Below, piece after piece: positions 1 to 5,441 of a DNA stretch of 5,441 nt (within the stretch, counting starts at the first letter, position 1; the number at the start of each line of letters is the position of its first letter). Below the pieces are notes generated by a model, which worked only from the letters and a program-made list of their open reading frames with translations, did not search any database and was not told where the DNA came from. The stretch covers positions 1 to 5,441 of the forward strand of contig JASEHN010000232.1 in NCBI GenBank assembly GCA_030018715.1, read 5' to 3'. A program made the position numbers and the translations under genes. This stretch comes from Thermodesulfobacteriota bacterium (GTDB taxonomy: Bacteria; Desulfobacterota; SM23-61).

Positions 1-1724
1 GCCGCCCCAAGATCCTCTACTTAGCCGACCGGAATGTTCTGATTGATGATCCGAAGGATAAGACCTTTACTCCTTTCGGCGAAGCCCGCCACAAGATTGA
101 AAACGGGGAAGCTGTCAAGAGCCGGGAAATGTATTTTGCCATTTATCAGGCCATCGCCAAGGATGAGCGCCGGCCGGGTCTTTACCGCGAATACGCGCCC
201 GACTTCTTCGACCTGATCATCGTCGATGAGTGCCACCGGGGCAGCGCCCGGGATGAGAGCAACTGGCGGGAAATTCTAGAGTATTTCGAACCTGCTTACC
301 AGCTTGGCATGACGGCAACGCCGCGTCGGGAAGATAACCGGGACACTTACCTTTATTTTGGCAACCCCCTCTATACCTACAGCCTGCGTCAGGGGATCGA
401 GGACGGGTTCCTGGCGCCTTATCGAGTGCACCGCGTTATCACCGACGTGGACGCCGCCGGCTGGCGGCCCTCGCAAGGCCAGCTTGATCGATACGGCAAG
501 GAGATTCCCGATCGGGAATACCGTACCGAGGATTTTGAGCGCACAATCTCCTTGCGGGCGCGCACGGAGGCCATAGCCCGCCACCTGACCGATTATCTGG
601 AAGCAACGGACCGATTTGCCAAGACCATTATTTTTTGCGTGGACCAGGAACATGCCGAAGAGATGCGCCGCGCCCTGACCAATTTAAACTCGGATCTCGT
701 CCGGCAATATCCCGATTATGTCTGTCGGGTCACGGCTGATGAGAAAGAAATCGGCCGCGGCCACCTCAGCCGCTTCCAGGAACTTGAGACAGTAAGCCCT
801 GTGATCCTGACAACTTCGCAACTATTGAGCACCGGAGTCGATGTCCAGACCTGCAAGAATATCGCCCTGGCCCGGGTTGTCGGGTCGATCGTGGAATTCA
901 AACAGATTATCGGAAGGGGGAGCCGCGTCCGGGATGATTACGGCAAGTATTTCTTTACCATATTGGATTATACGGGAGCGGCCACGCGCCATTTCGCCGA
1001 CCCGGAGTTTGACGGCGAGCCCACGTTAATAACCGAGCAGGAGATCGACGAGGCCGGCCTGGTCAAGAAGGAAATAATTGTTGAACCCGAGTATGAATCC
1101 CAAAAGGAGGAGAAATCGAGGCTCCCGGTAATTTCTGAATCTCCCATTCGGCAACGGAAATACTATGTGGATGGCGGGCAGGTGGAGATTTCAGCCCACA
1201 TGGTTTACGAGCTCGATGCCGATGGGAAACAGCTTCGCGTGGTCAAATATACCGACTACACGGCCGACAAGATGCGGAATCTCTATCCCAACGCGGCTAC
1301 CTTAAGGGTGAATTGGGCCGACCCGGAAGAGCGTTCCCGGATCATCGAGCGCCTGGCTGAGCGGGGAATTAATTTTGACGATCTGGCCGCAGCCACGAAA
1401 GAGTTTGACGCCGACCCCCTCGACCTGTTTTGCCATGTTACCTTCAATTCACCCCTGCGGACAAGAAGGGAAAGGGCCGACGATTTAAGGAATAAAAAGA
1501 AAGACTTCTTCGCCCAGTACAAGGGTGACGCCAAATCGATTTTAGACGAGCTTCTTGAAAAGTACGCCGAACACGGCGTAGCCCAATTTACGATCCCCGA
1601 TGTGCTTAAATTGGAACCAATCTCCAAGCACGGGAATGTCATGGAAATCGCCTCCTTTTTCGGCGGGCCGACTAAACTTCGGGAAGCGGTGAACCAATTG
1701 CAGACCTTGCTCTATTCATCATGA
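1..1724 (+). CDS. hsdR: Type I restriction enzyme R subunit (HsdR), 5' end outside window
   Basis: This is the motor and nuclease subunit of a Type I restriction-modification complex, which translocates DNA using ATP and cleaves unmethylated DNA. The reading frame is open from base 3 (first residues RPKILYLADRN), so the true start lies upstream; 573 residues are visible. Superfamily 2 helicase motifs appear in order: DECH (motif II, bases 225-236, within IIVDECHRGSARDESNW), TATP (motif III, 312-323), KTIIFCVDQEHAEEM (motif IV region), TTSQLLSTGVDV (motif V) and QIIGRGSR (motif VI, 903-926). The remaining C-terminal part, ending in FFGGPTKLREAVNQLQTLLYSS, resembles the C-terminal domain of EcoEI-type R subunits and probably docks on the methyltransferase core. 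The N-terminal PD-(D/E)XK nuclease and the Walker A motif are not in the window. By family length, roughly 200 or more residues are missing. hsdM follows after 121 bp. The family call is secure; the EcoEI subgroup is inferred from the C-terminal pattern. Confidence 0.95.
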   Translation, partial: RPKILYLADRNVLIDDPKDKTFTPFGEARHKIENGEAVKSREMYFAIYQAIAKDERRPGLYREYAPDFFDLIIVDECHRGSARDESNWREILEYFEPAYQLGMTATPRREDNRDTYLYFGNPLYTYSLRQGIEDGFLAPYRVHRVITDVDAAGWRPSQGQLDRYGKEIPDREYRTEDFERTISLRARTEAIARHLTDYLEATDRFAKTIIFCVDQEHAEEMRRALTNLNSDLVRQYPDYVCRVTADEKEIGRGHLSRFQELETVSPVILTTSQLLSTGVDVQTCKNIALARVVGSIVEFKQIIGRGSRVRDDYGKYFFTILDYTGAATRHFADPEFDGEPTLITEQEIDEAGLVKKEIIVEPEYESQKEEKSRLPVISESPIRQRKYYVDGGQVEISAHMVYELDADGKQLRVVKYTDYTADKMRNLYPNAATLRVNWADPEERSRIIERLAERGINFDDLAAATKEFDADPLDLFCHVTFNSPLRTRRERADDLRNKKKDFFAQYKGDAKSILDELLEKYAEHGVAQFTIPDVLKLEPISKHGNVMEIASFFGGPTKLREAVNQLQTLLYSS

Positions 1725-1746
1725 GTAATTTGATTTTCACAACTTT

Positions 1747-1801
1747 CCCCCTCACCCCGCCCTCTCCCCCGTTTTCGGGGGAGAGGGGAAGGGTGAGGGG
1801 G
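1747..1801. repeat. GC-rich interrupted palindrome between hsdR and hsdM
   Basis: The arms are 1747-1771 (CCCCCTCACCC, then CG, then CCCTCTCCCCCG) and 1776-1801. They pair over 11 and 12 bp blocks, broken by a small internal mismatch (CG against three bases), and close on a TTTT loop at 1772-1775. Outside the arms, an ATTTGA-like sequence at about 1728 is loosely mirrored at about 1806-1814, so the element may be slightly larger. It resembles the dispersed intergenic CCCTCACCC/CCCTCTCCC repeats found in many proteobacterial genomes. No T-run follows either arm, so it does not look like a standard intrinsic terminator, though the hairpin could still damp or stabilise the hsdR-hsdM transcript. 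It fills about half of the 121-bp gap. I see no clear promoter in the rest of the gap. Confidence 0.75.
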
Positions 1802-1845
1802 CAAAAATTCAAATATCTTTGGCAGGAATTAAGGATAGCACTTGA

Positions 1846-3381
1846 ATGCCACCCAAAAAGAAAGATCATCAACCTCTGACCACCGTCCAGCAATTAGGCA
1901 GCCTCATTAAGTCGGCGCGGGATATCATGCGCAAGGATAAGGGATTGAACGGCGATCTGGATCGCCTGCCCATGCTTACCTGGATCATGTTCCTGAAATT
2001 CCTGGACGACCTGGAGCAGATGCGGGAGCAGGAAGCGCTCATGTCCGGAAAGAAGTTTCGGCCGGCCATCGAGCCGTCCTACCGCTGGCGGGATTGGGCT
2101 GCCAAAGAGGACGGCGTAACGGGGGACGAGCTGATCGCCTTCATCAACAACGAAGAAGCCGTGCGCCCGGACGGGAAGAAAGGGCAAGGGCTCTTTGCTT
2201 ACCTGAGAAACCTCCAAAGTGCCAACGGGGGAGACCGCCGGGACGTCATAGCCAACATCTTCCGGGGTGTGATCAATCGAATGGTCAGCGGTTATCTCCT
2301 GCGGGACGTCGTAAATAAAATCAACGGGATTCACTTTACATCTTCCGATGAGATCCATACCCTCGGCCATCTTTATGAGTCCATGCTCCGGGAGATGAGG
2401 GACACGGCAGGGGATTCGGGGGAATTCTATACCCCACGGCCGGTCGTTCGCTTCATGGTCGAAGCCATCAATCCCCGCCTGGGGGAGGTGGTTCTTGATC
2501 CGGCCTGCGGGACTGGCGGATTTCTCGTCGAAGCCTTCAGCCATCTTGAAAAGCTGTGCAAGACCGTTGAAGACCGCAAGGCCCTGCAGGAAAGAAGTAT
2601 CCAGGGGGGTGAGGCCAAACCGCTCCCTTATCTCTTGAGCCAGATGAATCTCCTTCTCCATGGCATGGAGTTTCCCCGGATCACCTACGGGAACAGCCTG
2701 GCAAAACCCTTGAATGAAATCGGGGATAAGGACCGCGTCGACATTATCCTTACCAACCCGCCTTTTGGCGGAGAGGAGGAGAGAGGAATCCTCGGGAACT
2801 TTCCGAGCGATAAGCAGACCGCGGAAACGGCTCTGCTATTCCTCCAGCTCATCATGCGGAAGCTACGGAGGATACCAAAACCCGGCCGCGCCGCGGTGGT
2901 CGTCCCGAACGGTACCCTTTTCGGCGATGGCGTGTGCGCCCGGATCAAAGAAGAACTGCTGAAGGATTTCAACCTTCACACCATCGTCCGCCTGCCCAAC
3001 GGCGTTTTCGCTCCTTACACCAGCATACCTACGAACCTCCTCTTCTTCGACCGATCCGGCCCAACAAAGGAAATTTGGTATTACGAGCAGCCATTGCCCG
3101 AAGGCCGCAAGAACTACACCAAAACCCAGCCCCTCCAGCTCGAGGAGTTCAAGCCCTGTCTGGACTGGTGGAAGAAGCGAAAAGAGAATGATCACGCCTG
3201 GAAAGTCCCCGCCGCCGAACTGCTGGCCAACAATTGCAACCTTGATCGAAAGAACCCGCACGCCAAGGAGGATATCTCCCACCTTCCTCCCGAGCAAATT
3301 GCCGATAGTATTCTGCAAAAGGAACGGCGGATCGCGGAGATCATGGCGGATATCAAAGCTCTTTTGCAGAGGGATTCATGA
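1846..3381 (+). CDS. hsdM: Type I restriction-modification methyltransferase subunit (HsdM)
   Basis: This is the N6-adenine DNA methyltransferase subunit, which joins HsdS to form the modification enzyme and HsdR to form the restriction complex. The protein has 511 residues, normal for the family. An N-terminal helical HsdM_N-type region (about residues 10-150) precedes the catalytic domain. That domain shows SGEFYTPRPVVRFMV (191-205), the AdoMet-binding motif I DPACGTGG (218-225) and the catalytic motif IV NPPF (304-307), followed by the usual PNGTLFGDG and RLPNGVFAPYT blocks. The C-terminal tail (about 478-511) is a charged, probably coiled-coil helix of the sort that contacts HsdS. The ATG at 1846 has an AAGGA ribosome site about 10 bases upstream (1831-1835). 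The stop overlaps a following ATG as ATGA, with GAGGG just before it. A second, diverged copy of the last 29 codons lies at 4997-5086. No frameshift or missing catalytic residue is seen. Confidence 0.97.
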   Translation: MPPKKKDHQPLTTVQQLGSLIKSARDIMRKDKGLNGDLDRLPMLTWIMFLKFLDDLEQMREQEALMSGKKFRPAIEPSYRWRDWAAKEDGVTGDELIAFINNEEAVRPDGKKGQGLFAYLRNLQSANGGDRRDVIANIFRGVINRMVSGYLLRDVVNKINGIHFTSSDEIHTLGHLYESMLREMRDTAGDSGEFYTPRPVVRFMVEAINPRLGEVVLDPACGTGGFLVEAFSHLEKLCKTVEDRKALQERSIQGGEAKPLPYLLSQMNLLLHGMEFPRITYGNSLAKPLNEIGDKDRVDIILTNPPFGGEEERGILGNFPSDKQTAETALLFLQLIMRKLRRIPKPGRAAVVVPNGTLFGDGVCARIKEELLKDFNLHTIVRLPNGVFAPYTSIPTNLLFFDRSGPTKEIWYYEQPLPEGRKNYTKTQPLQLEEFKPCLDWWKKRKENDHAWKVPAAELLANNCNLDRKNPHAKEDISHLPPEQIADSILQKERRIAEIMADIKALLQRDS

Positions 3382-3509
3382 AAGAGGGAGAGGACGATGC
3401 TCAAAATCAGCAGTCTCTGGTGTGGCGAAAGCTGAGGCATCGTTTCTGGATTGACTTTACAACTGAGGTGCTGAAATTTCGACAAGACCATAAATCAAAA
3501 AAATATTAA
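3378..3509 (+). CDS. Possible small ORF coupled to hsdM (43 aa, unknown)
   Basis: A 43-codon frame begins with the ATG of an ATGA overlap at the hsdM stop and has a good ribosome site, GAGGG at 3369-3373. It reads MKEGEDDAQNQQSLVWRKLR, continues through a basic and aromatic stretch (HRFWIDFTTEVLKF) and ends in HKSKKY. I do not recognise a family. Its start is in the same position, relative to the hsdM tail, as the rhuM start is to the orphan tail at 4997-5086, including the ATGA overlap. It may therefore be the stump of a gene that once followed hsdM and was cut off when the toxin-antitoxin segment arrived, or a chance frame. Its stop codon lies within the palindromic operator at 3504-3524. 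The start signals are good; evidence for a functional protein is weak. Confidence 0.35.
   Translation: MKEGEDDAQNQQSLVWRKLRHRFWIDFTTEVLKFRQDHKSKKY
3479..3507 (+). promoter_or_regulatory. Candidate sigma70-like promoter for the toxin-antitoxin pair
   Basis: TCGACA (3479-3484) is one base from the -35 consensus. After a 17-base spacer, AATATT (3502-3507) matches the -10 consensus at four of six positions. The -10 runs into the left arm of the palindrome at 3504-3524, the arrangement expected for an autorepressed operon. An alternative -10, TAAAAT (3523-3528, five of six), lies at the right edge of the palindrome but lacks a good -35. Transcription from either would start upstream of the toxin ATG at 3550. 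Confidence 0.35.
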
Positions 3510-3524
3510 CCCAATGGGTTAATA
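3504..3524. promoter_or_regulatory. Palindromic operator upstream of higB
   Basis: Perfect 9-bp arms TATTAACCC and GGGTTAATA flank the trinucleotide AAT, 25 bases before the toxin start. HigA-type antitoxins have an HTH domain and usually bind palindromes in their own promoter. The position, symmetry and overlap with promoter-like hexamers make this the likely autoregulatory operator. It sits in a strongly AT-rich stretch. Confidence 0.7.
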
Positions 3525-3549
3525 AAATTGTTGACAAAAGGCCGAGAGG

Positions 3550-3888
3550 ATGGTAATCTCCTTCAAAGATAGTAAAACAGAAAAGGTCTTCTGTGATTTC
3601 AAAGCCCTTCAACGTAAATGGGGTCCTGAGCAGGCAAAGGCGATCGCCAGAAGATTGGCTGAGCTTGTGGCAGCAGAAAATCTTGAAACACTCCGGTTCT
3701 TGCCCCAAATGCGAGCCCACGAATTGTCCGGCAATCGGGCTGGCCAGATCTCTATCGATGTCAAGCATCCTTTTCGCCTCTTGATCGAACCAGACCACGA
3801 AGAAACACCACGGAAGCAGGACGGCGGTTTGGATTGGAAGCTCGTTACGAAAATTAAAATCCTGGCGGTGGAGGATATTCATGGTTAG
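3550..3888 (+). CDS. higB: HigB-like RelE/ParE-superfamily toxin
   Basis: This 112-residue protein looks like a HigB-type toxin, the class that cleaves mRNA at the ribosome and is neutralised by a HigA antitoxin encoded just downstream. It starts MVISFKDSKTEKVF, has a helical stretch (about residues 23-44), and then the conserved toxin core at 57-81: HELSGNRAGQISIDV followed by KHPFRLLIEP. It ends in a beta-strand-like KIKILAVEDIHG, typical of the fold. The ATG at 3550 has AAAGG at 3537-3541 with an 8-base gap. GAGAGG touching the ATG is too close to act as the main site. The stop overlaps the antitoxin start by 8 bases, so translation of the two is probably coupled. The toxin-first order is typical of higBA. 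Length and core look intact. The mRNA-cleaving role is inferred from the family and partner. Confidence 0.88.
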   Translation: MVISFKDSKTEKVFCDFKALQRKWGPEQAKAIARRLAELVAAENLETLRFLPQMRAHELSGNRAGQISIDVKHPFRLLIEPDHEETPRKQDGGLDWKLVTKIKILAVEDIHG

Positions 3889-4990
3889 GGTAAAGAAAAA
3901 AGCCTTTTGTCCGAATTATGCGGTTCTTCCCGGGGAAACCCTGCGGGAAACATTGGAAGCTTTGGGCATGACTCAAGCCGAGCTTGCTGAACGGATGGGC
4001 CGGCCTAAAAAGACAATTAATGAAATTATAACGGGCAAGGCCGCCATAACTTCTGAGACAGCGCTGCAATTTGAGCGAGTCCTGGGTGCCCCTGCTTCCT
4101 TTTGGAATAACCTGGAGCGTAATTATAGGGAAACCCTGGCGCGCCTGAAAGAAGAGAGGGCACTTCTCAGGCAAGAAGAATGGCTTCAGTCGCTTCCCAT
4201 ATCCGTTCTGGTGAAAGAGGAATGGTTGCCCAAGAAGGATTCTAATTTGGAAAAACTTCAATCTCTCTTAAATTTCTTTGGGGTTGCCGGCGTCAAAGAA
4301 TGGAAGGCTCGATGGTTGAATACCCAAACAGCTTATCACAAGTCGGCGGCATTTCGAAGCAATCCCGCTGCCGTAGCCGCTTGGCTGCGTAAGGGTGAAA
4401 TTGAATCTGCCAAACTAAAATGCAAGCCATATAACGCAGGGGCTTTCCGGGATTCCCTGAACCGAATGCGACAACTTACGGTAGAATCCCCGAGTGCTTT
4501 CTGGCTTGAAATAGGTACGATTTGTTCTGCTGTGGGCGTCGCTGTAGTCTTTGTTCCGGAGCTTCCGGGTACTCATGTATATGGGGCGACTCGGTGGTTG
4601 AATCCCAATAAAGCATTGATCCAGCTTAGCCTTCGGGGCAAAAGCGATGATTATCTCTGGTTTGCTTTCTTCCATGAGGCCGCGCATATCCTTTTGCACG
4701 GTAAAAAGGAGATCTTCATCGAACATGAAGATGATAAGGTTTATGGGGATACCACCAGCGAAAAGGAAAAAGAGGCAAATCAGTTTGCTCAAGATTTTTT
4801 GATTCCCCCCAAAGAGTATCAAACCTTTATCCAAAGAGGGTACTTCAGCCCCCCGGCGATATGTAACTTTGCCCAAAAATTGCGAATTGCACCAGGCATT
4901 GTGGCGGGGAGGCTCCAACACGATCATTTCATCCCATTTTCTCAAGGAAATACTCTGAAGCGAAGATTGAGACTCTCAGCCAGTTCCTAA
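3881..4990 (+). CDS. higA: HigA-type HTH antitoxin fused to ImmA/IrrE metallopeptidase
   Basis: This 369-residue, two-domain protein probably binds and neutralises the upstream toxin and represses their shared promoter. The N-terminal XRE/HigA helix-turn-helix lies at about residues 18-75 (LPGETLRETLEALGMTQAEL, then the MGRPKKTINEIITGKAAIT recognition part and PASFWNNLERNY). A middle helical linker follows. The C-terminal half is an ImmA/IrrE-type zinc peptidase: FHEAAHILLHG carries HEAAH at 265-269 (an HExxH motif), and the KEKEANQFAQDFLIPP region supplies the likely third zinc ligand, Glu298. The start has a strong GGAGGA site at 3870-3875. ImmA/IrrE proteases are known to cleave repressors or regulators in mobile elements and the stress response, so this antitoxin may control its own or another regulator's stability; that is inference. 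The last residues (LKRRLRLSASS) end about where the family normally ends. The stop TAA abuts the orphan HsdM tail in the same frame. Confidence 0.9.
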   Translation: MVRVKKKAFCPNYAVLPGETLRETLEALGMTQAELAERMGRPKKTINEIITGKAAITSETALQFERVLGAPASFWNNLERNYRETLARLKEERALLRQEEWLQSLPISVLVKEEWLPKKDSNLEKLQSLLNFFGVAGVKEWKARWLNTQTAYHKSAAFRSNPAAVAAWLRKGEIESAKLKCKPYNAGAFRDSLNRMRQLTVESPSAFWLEIGTICSAVGVAVVFVPELPGTHVYGATRWLNPNKALIQLSLRGKSDDYLWFAFFHEAAHILLHGKKEIFIEHEDDKVYGDTTSEKEKEANQFAQDFLIPPKEYQTFIQRGYFSPPAICNFAQKLRIAPGIVAGRLQHDHFIPFSQGNTLKRRLRLSASS

Positions 4991-5086
4991 GTCCACGAGC
5001 AAATTGTTGAAAATATCCTGCAGAAAGAACAGCGGGTTGCGGAGATTATAAGGGAAGTCAAGGCGCTTCTGGAGAAGTCATCATGA
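4991..5086 (+). pseudogene. hsdM: Orphan 3' end of a second hsdM
   Basis: The frame after the antitoxin stop encodes VH, then EQIVENILQKEQRVAEII and REVKALLEKSS, then TGA. It aligns without gaps to the last 29 residues of the intact HsdM (EQIADSILQKERRIAEIM, then ADIKALLQRDS): 17 are identical and most others are conservative. I count 66 of 90 matching bases including the stop, with many differences at third positions, so this is an old or separately derived copy, not a recent duplication. It has no start codon or upstream methyltransferase domain. Homology appears to begin at 4997, a few bases after the antitoxin stop. It ends in an ATGA overlap with rhuM and carries that gene's ribosome site (GGAG, 5071-5074), which may be why it persists. 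Confidence 0.85.
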
Positions 5087-5441
5087 GGGAAGCCGATAGC
5101 CAGGTTGTTATATATAGGGCCCCGGGTGGATCCGTTTCTCTGGAAGTAAAGCTTCAGGGGGAAACCGTCTGGTTGGATGCCCATCACATAGCCCGCTTGT
5201 TCGACCGTGACCGCACAGTGATCGTCCGGCATATCCGAAATATCTATCAAACTAAGGAGTTAGACAGGACTTCAACCTGTGCAAAAAATGCACAAGTTGC
5301 CGCTGACGGCAAGGTCCGCCTCATGGACCTTTACAACCTCGACATGATCATTTCCATCGGCTACCGGGTCAACTCGAAACGGGGCACCCAGTTTCCGCAT
5401 TTATTATATTTCCTGGTCAAGAATCATCCCTTCGTAGACGG
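5083..5441 (+). CDS. rhuM: RhuM-family protein joined to Doc/Fic motif, 3' end outside window
   Basis: The frame is open from the ATG at 5083 (GGAG at 5071-5074 upstream) to the window edge, giving 120 residues. Residues 1-104 match the RhuM family: VVIYRAPGGSVSLEVKL, GETVWLDAHHIARLF, then a DRTVIVRHIRNIYQTKEL helical region, CAKNAQVAADGK, YNLDMIISIGYRVNSKRGTQF. The biochemical role of RhuM is unknown; its N-terminal part looks like a DNA- or nucleic-acid-interaction module, and such genes often sit in Type I restriction operons. After F104 the frame goes at once to PHLLYFLVKNHPFVDG, the core of death-on-curing (Doc/Fic) domains, with HPFVDG (115-120) the start of the HxFx(D/N)(G/A)NKR active-site motif. 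In RhuM-Doc fusions I expect a long region between these blocks, starting near RxWAT and passing through the first Fic helices. Its absence suggests an in-frame deletion. Whether the product is active cannot be judged here. Confidence 0.85.
   Translation, partial: MREADSQVVIYRAPGGSVSLEVKLQGETVWLDAHHIARLFDRDRTVIVRHIRNIYQTKELDRTSTCAKNAQVAADGKVRLMDLYNLDMIISIGYRVNSKRGTQFPHLLYFLVKNHPFVD

Noticed and set aside
1747..1801. Intrinsic terminator after hsdR
   Set aside because: The hairpin is strong, but neither side has the T-run expected of an intrinsic terminator; a dispersed repeat explains it better.
1894..2661. Long minus-strand open frame (255 codons) opposite hsdM
   Set aside because: It lies wholly within hsdM, whose motifs and length are unmistakable. 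The minus-strand product shows no recognisable family and is a codon-bias shadow.
3531..3559. TTGACA (3531-3536) as a -35 box with TAATCT 17 bases downstream
   Set aside because: Transcription would begin inside the toxin gene, past its ATG at 3550, and the next in-frame Met is at residue 54, so it cannot drive an intact toxin.
4415..4945. Minus-strand open frame (176 codons) opposite the antitoxin gene
   Set aside because: It overlaps the clearly coding ImmA/IrrE region, including the HExxH motif, and has no recognisable features of its own.
3382..4990. Transposon or integron-cassette insertion with terminal repeats around the toxin-antitoxin pair
   Set aside because: I found no inverted terminal repeats, transposase or short exact target duplication; the flanking similarity is the diverged hsdM tail.
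4987..5250. Minus-strand frames at 3192-3491 and 4987-5250 sharing a similar Ser/Cys-rich segment, suggesting a repeated antisense gene
   Set aside because: The similarity is only the antisense reading of the duplicated hsdM tail on the + strand.

Overview
This window is a piece of a bacterial defence locus. It holds most of a Type I restriction-modification operon interrupted by a toxin-antitoxin pair, and all genes read on the + strand. From left to right: the 3' part of hsdR (the 5' end lies outside the window); a 121-bp gap with a GC-rich palindromic repeat; a complete hsdM; a possible 43-codon small gene overlapping the hsdM stop; an AT-rich stretch with a palindromic operator; a higB-like toxin gene; an overlapping gene for a HigA-type antitoxin fused to an ImmA/IrrE zinc peptidase; an orphan second copy of the hsdM 3' end; and the 5' part of a RhuM-family gene that runs off the right edge inside a Doc/Fic motif. 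No hsdS specificity gene is visible, so the restriction system cannot be shown to be complete from this window.

The host is a bacterium of moderate to high GC content. The interrupted inverted repeat between hsdR and hsdM, with CCCTCACCC and CCCTCTCCC blocks, belongs to a style of intergenic repeat that I associate with Deltaproteobacteria-like and other proteobacterial genomes. This is weak evidence, and I do not name a genus. The toxin-antitoxin region, especially its leader, is visibly more AT-rich than hsdR and hsdM (3481-3540 has 16 G/C in 60 bases), which fits a separate origin.

HsdR and HsdM would work as the motor/nuclease and methyltransferase subunits of one complex, with a missing HsdS giving sequence specificity. 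HigB and the HigA-ImmA/IrrE protein form a toxin-antitoxin pair, probably repressed from the palindrome at 3504-3524. RhuM-like genes are often companions of Type I operons.

Two oddities stand out. First, directly after the antitoxin stop codon, in the same frame, lie 29 codons that match the last 29 residues of HsdM (17 identical), ending at an ATGA overlap with rhuM. The intact hsdM ends with the same ATGA arrangement. The toxin-antitoxin module therefore sits between two diverged copies of the hsdM 3' end, a scar of past recombination. Second, the RhuM reading frame passes straight from the end of the conserved RhuM core (GTQF) into the Doc/Fic core (HLLYFLVKNHPFVDG). In RhuM-Doc proteins I would expect a long linker region between these parts. 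This looks like an in-frame internal deletion or a compact natural fusion.
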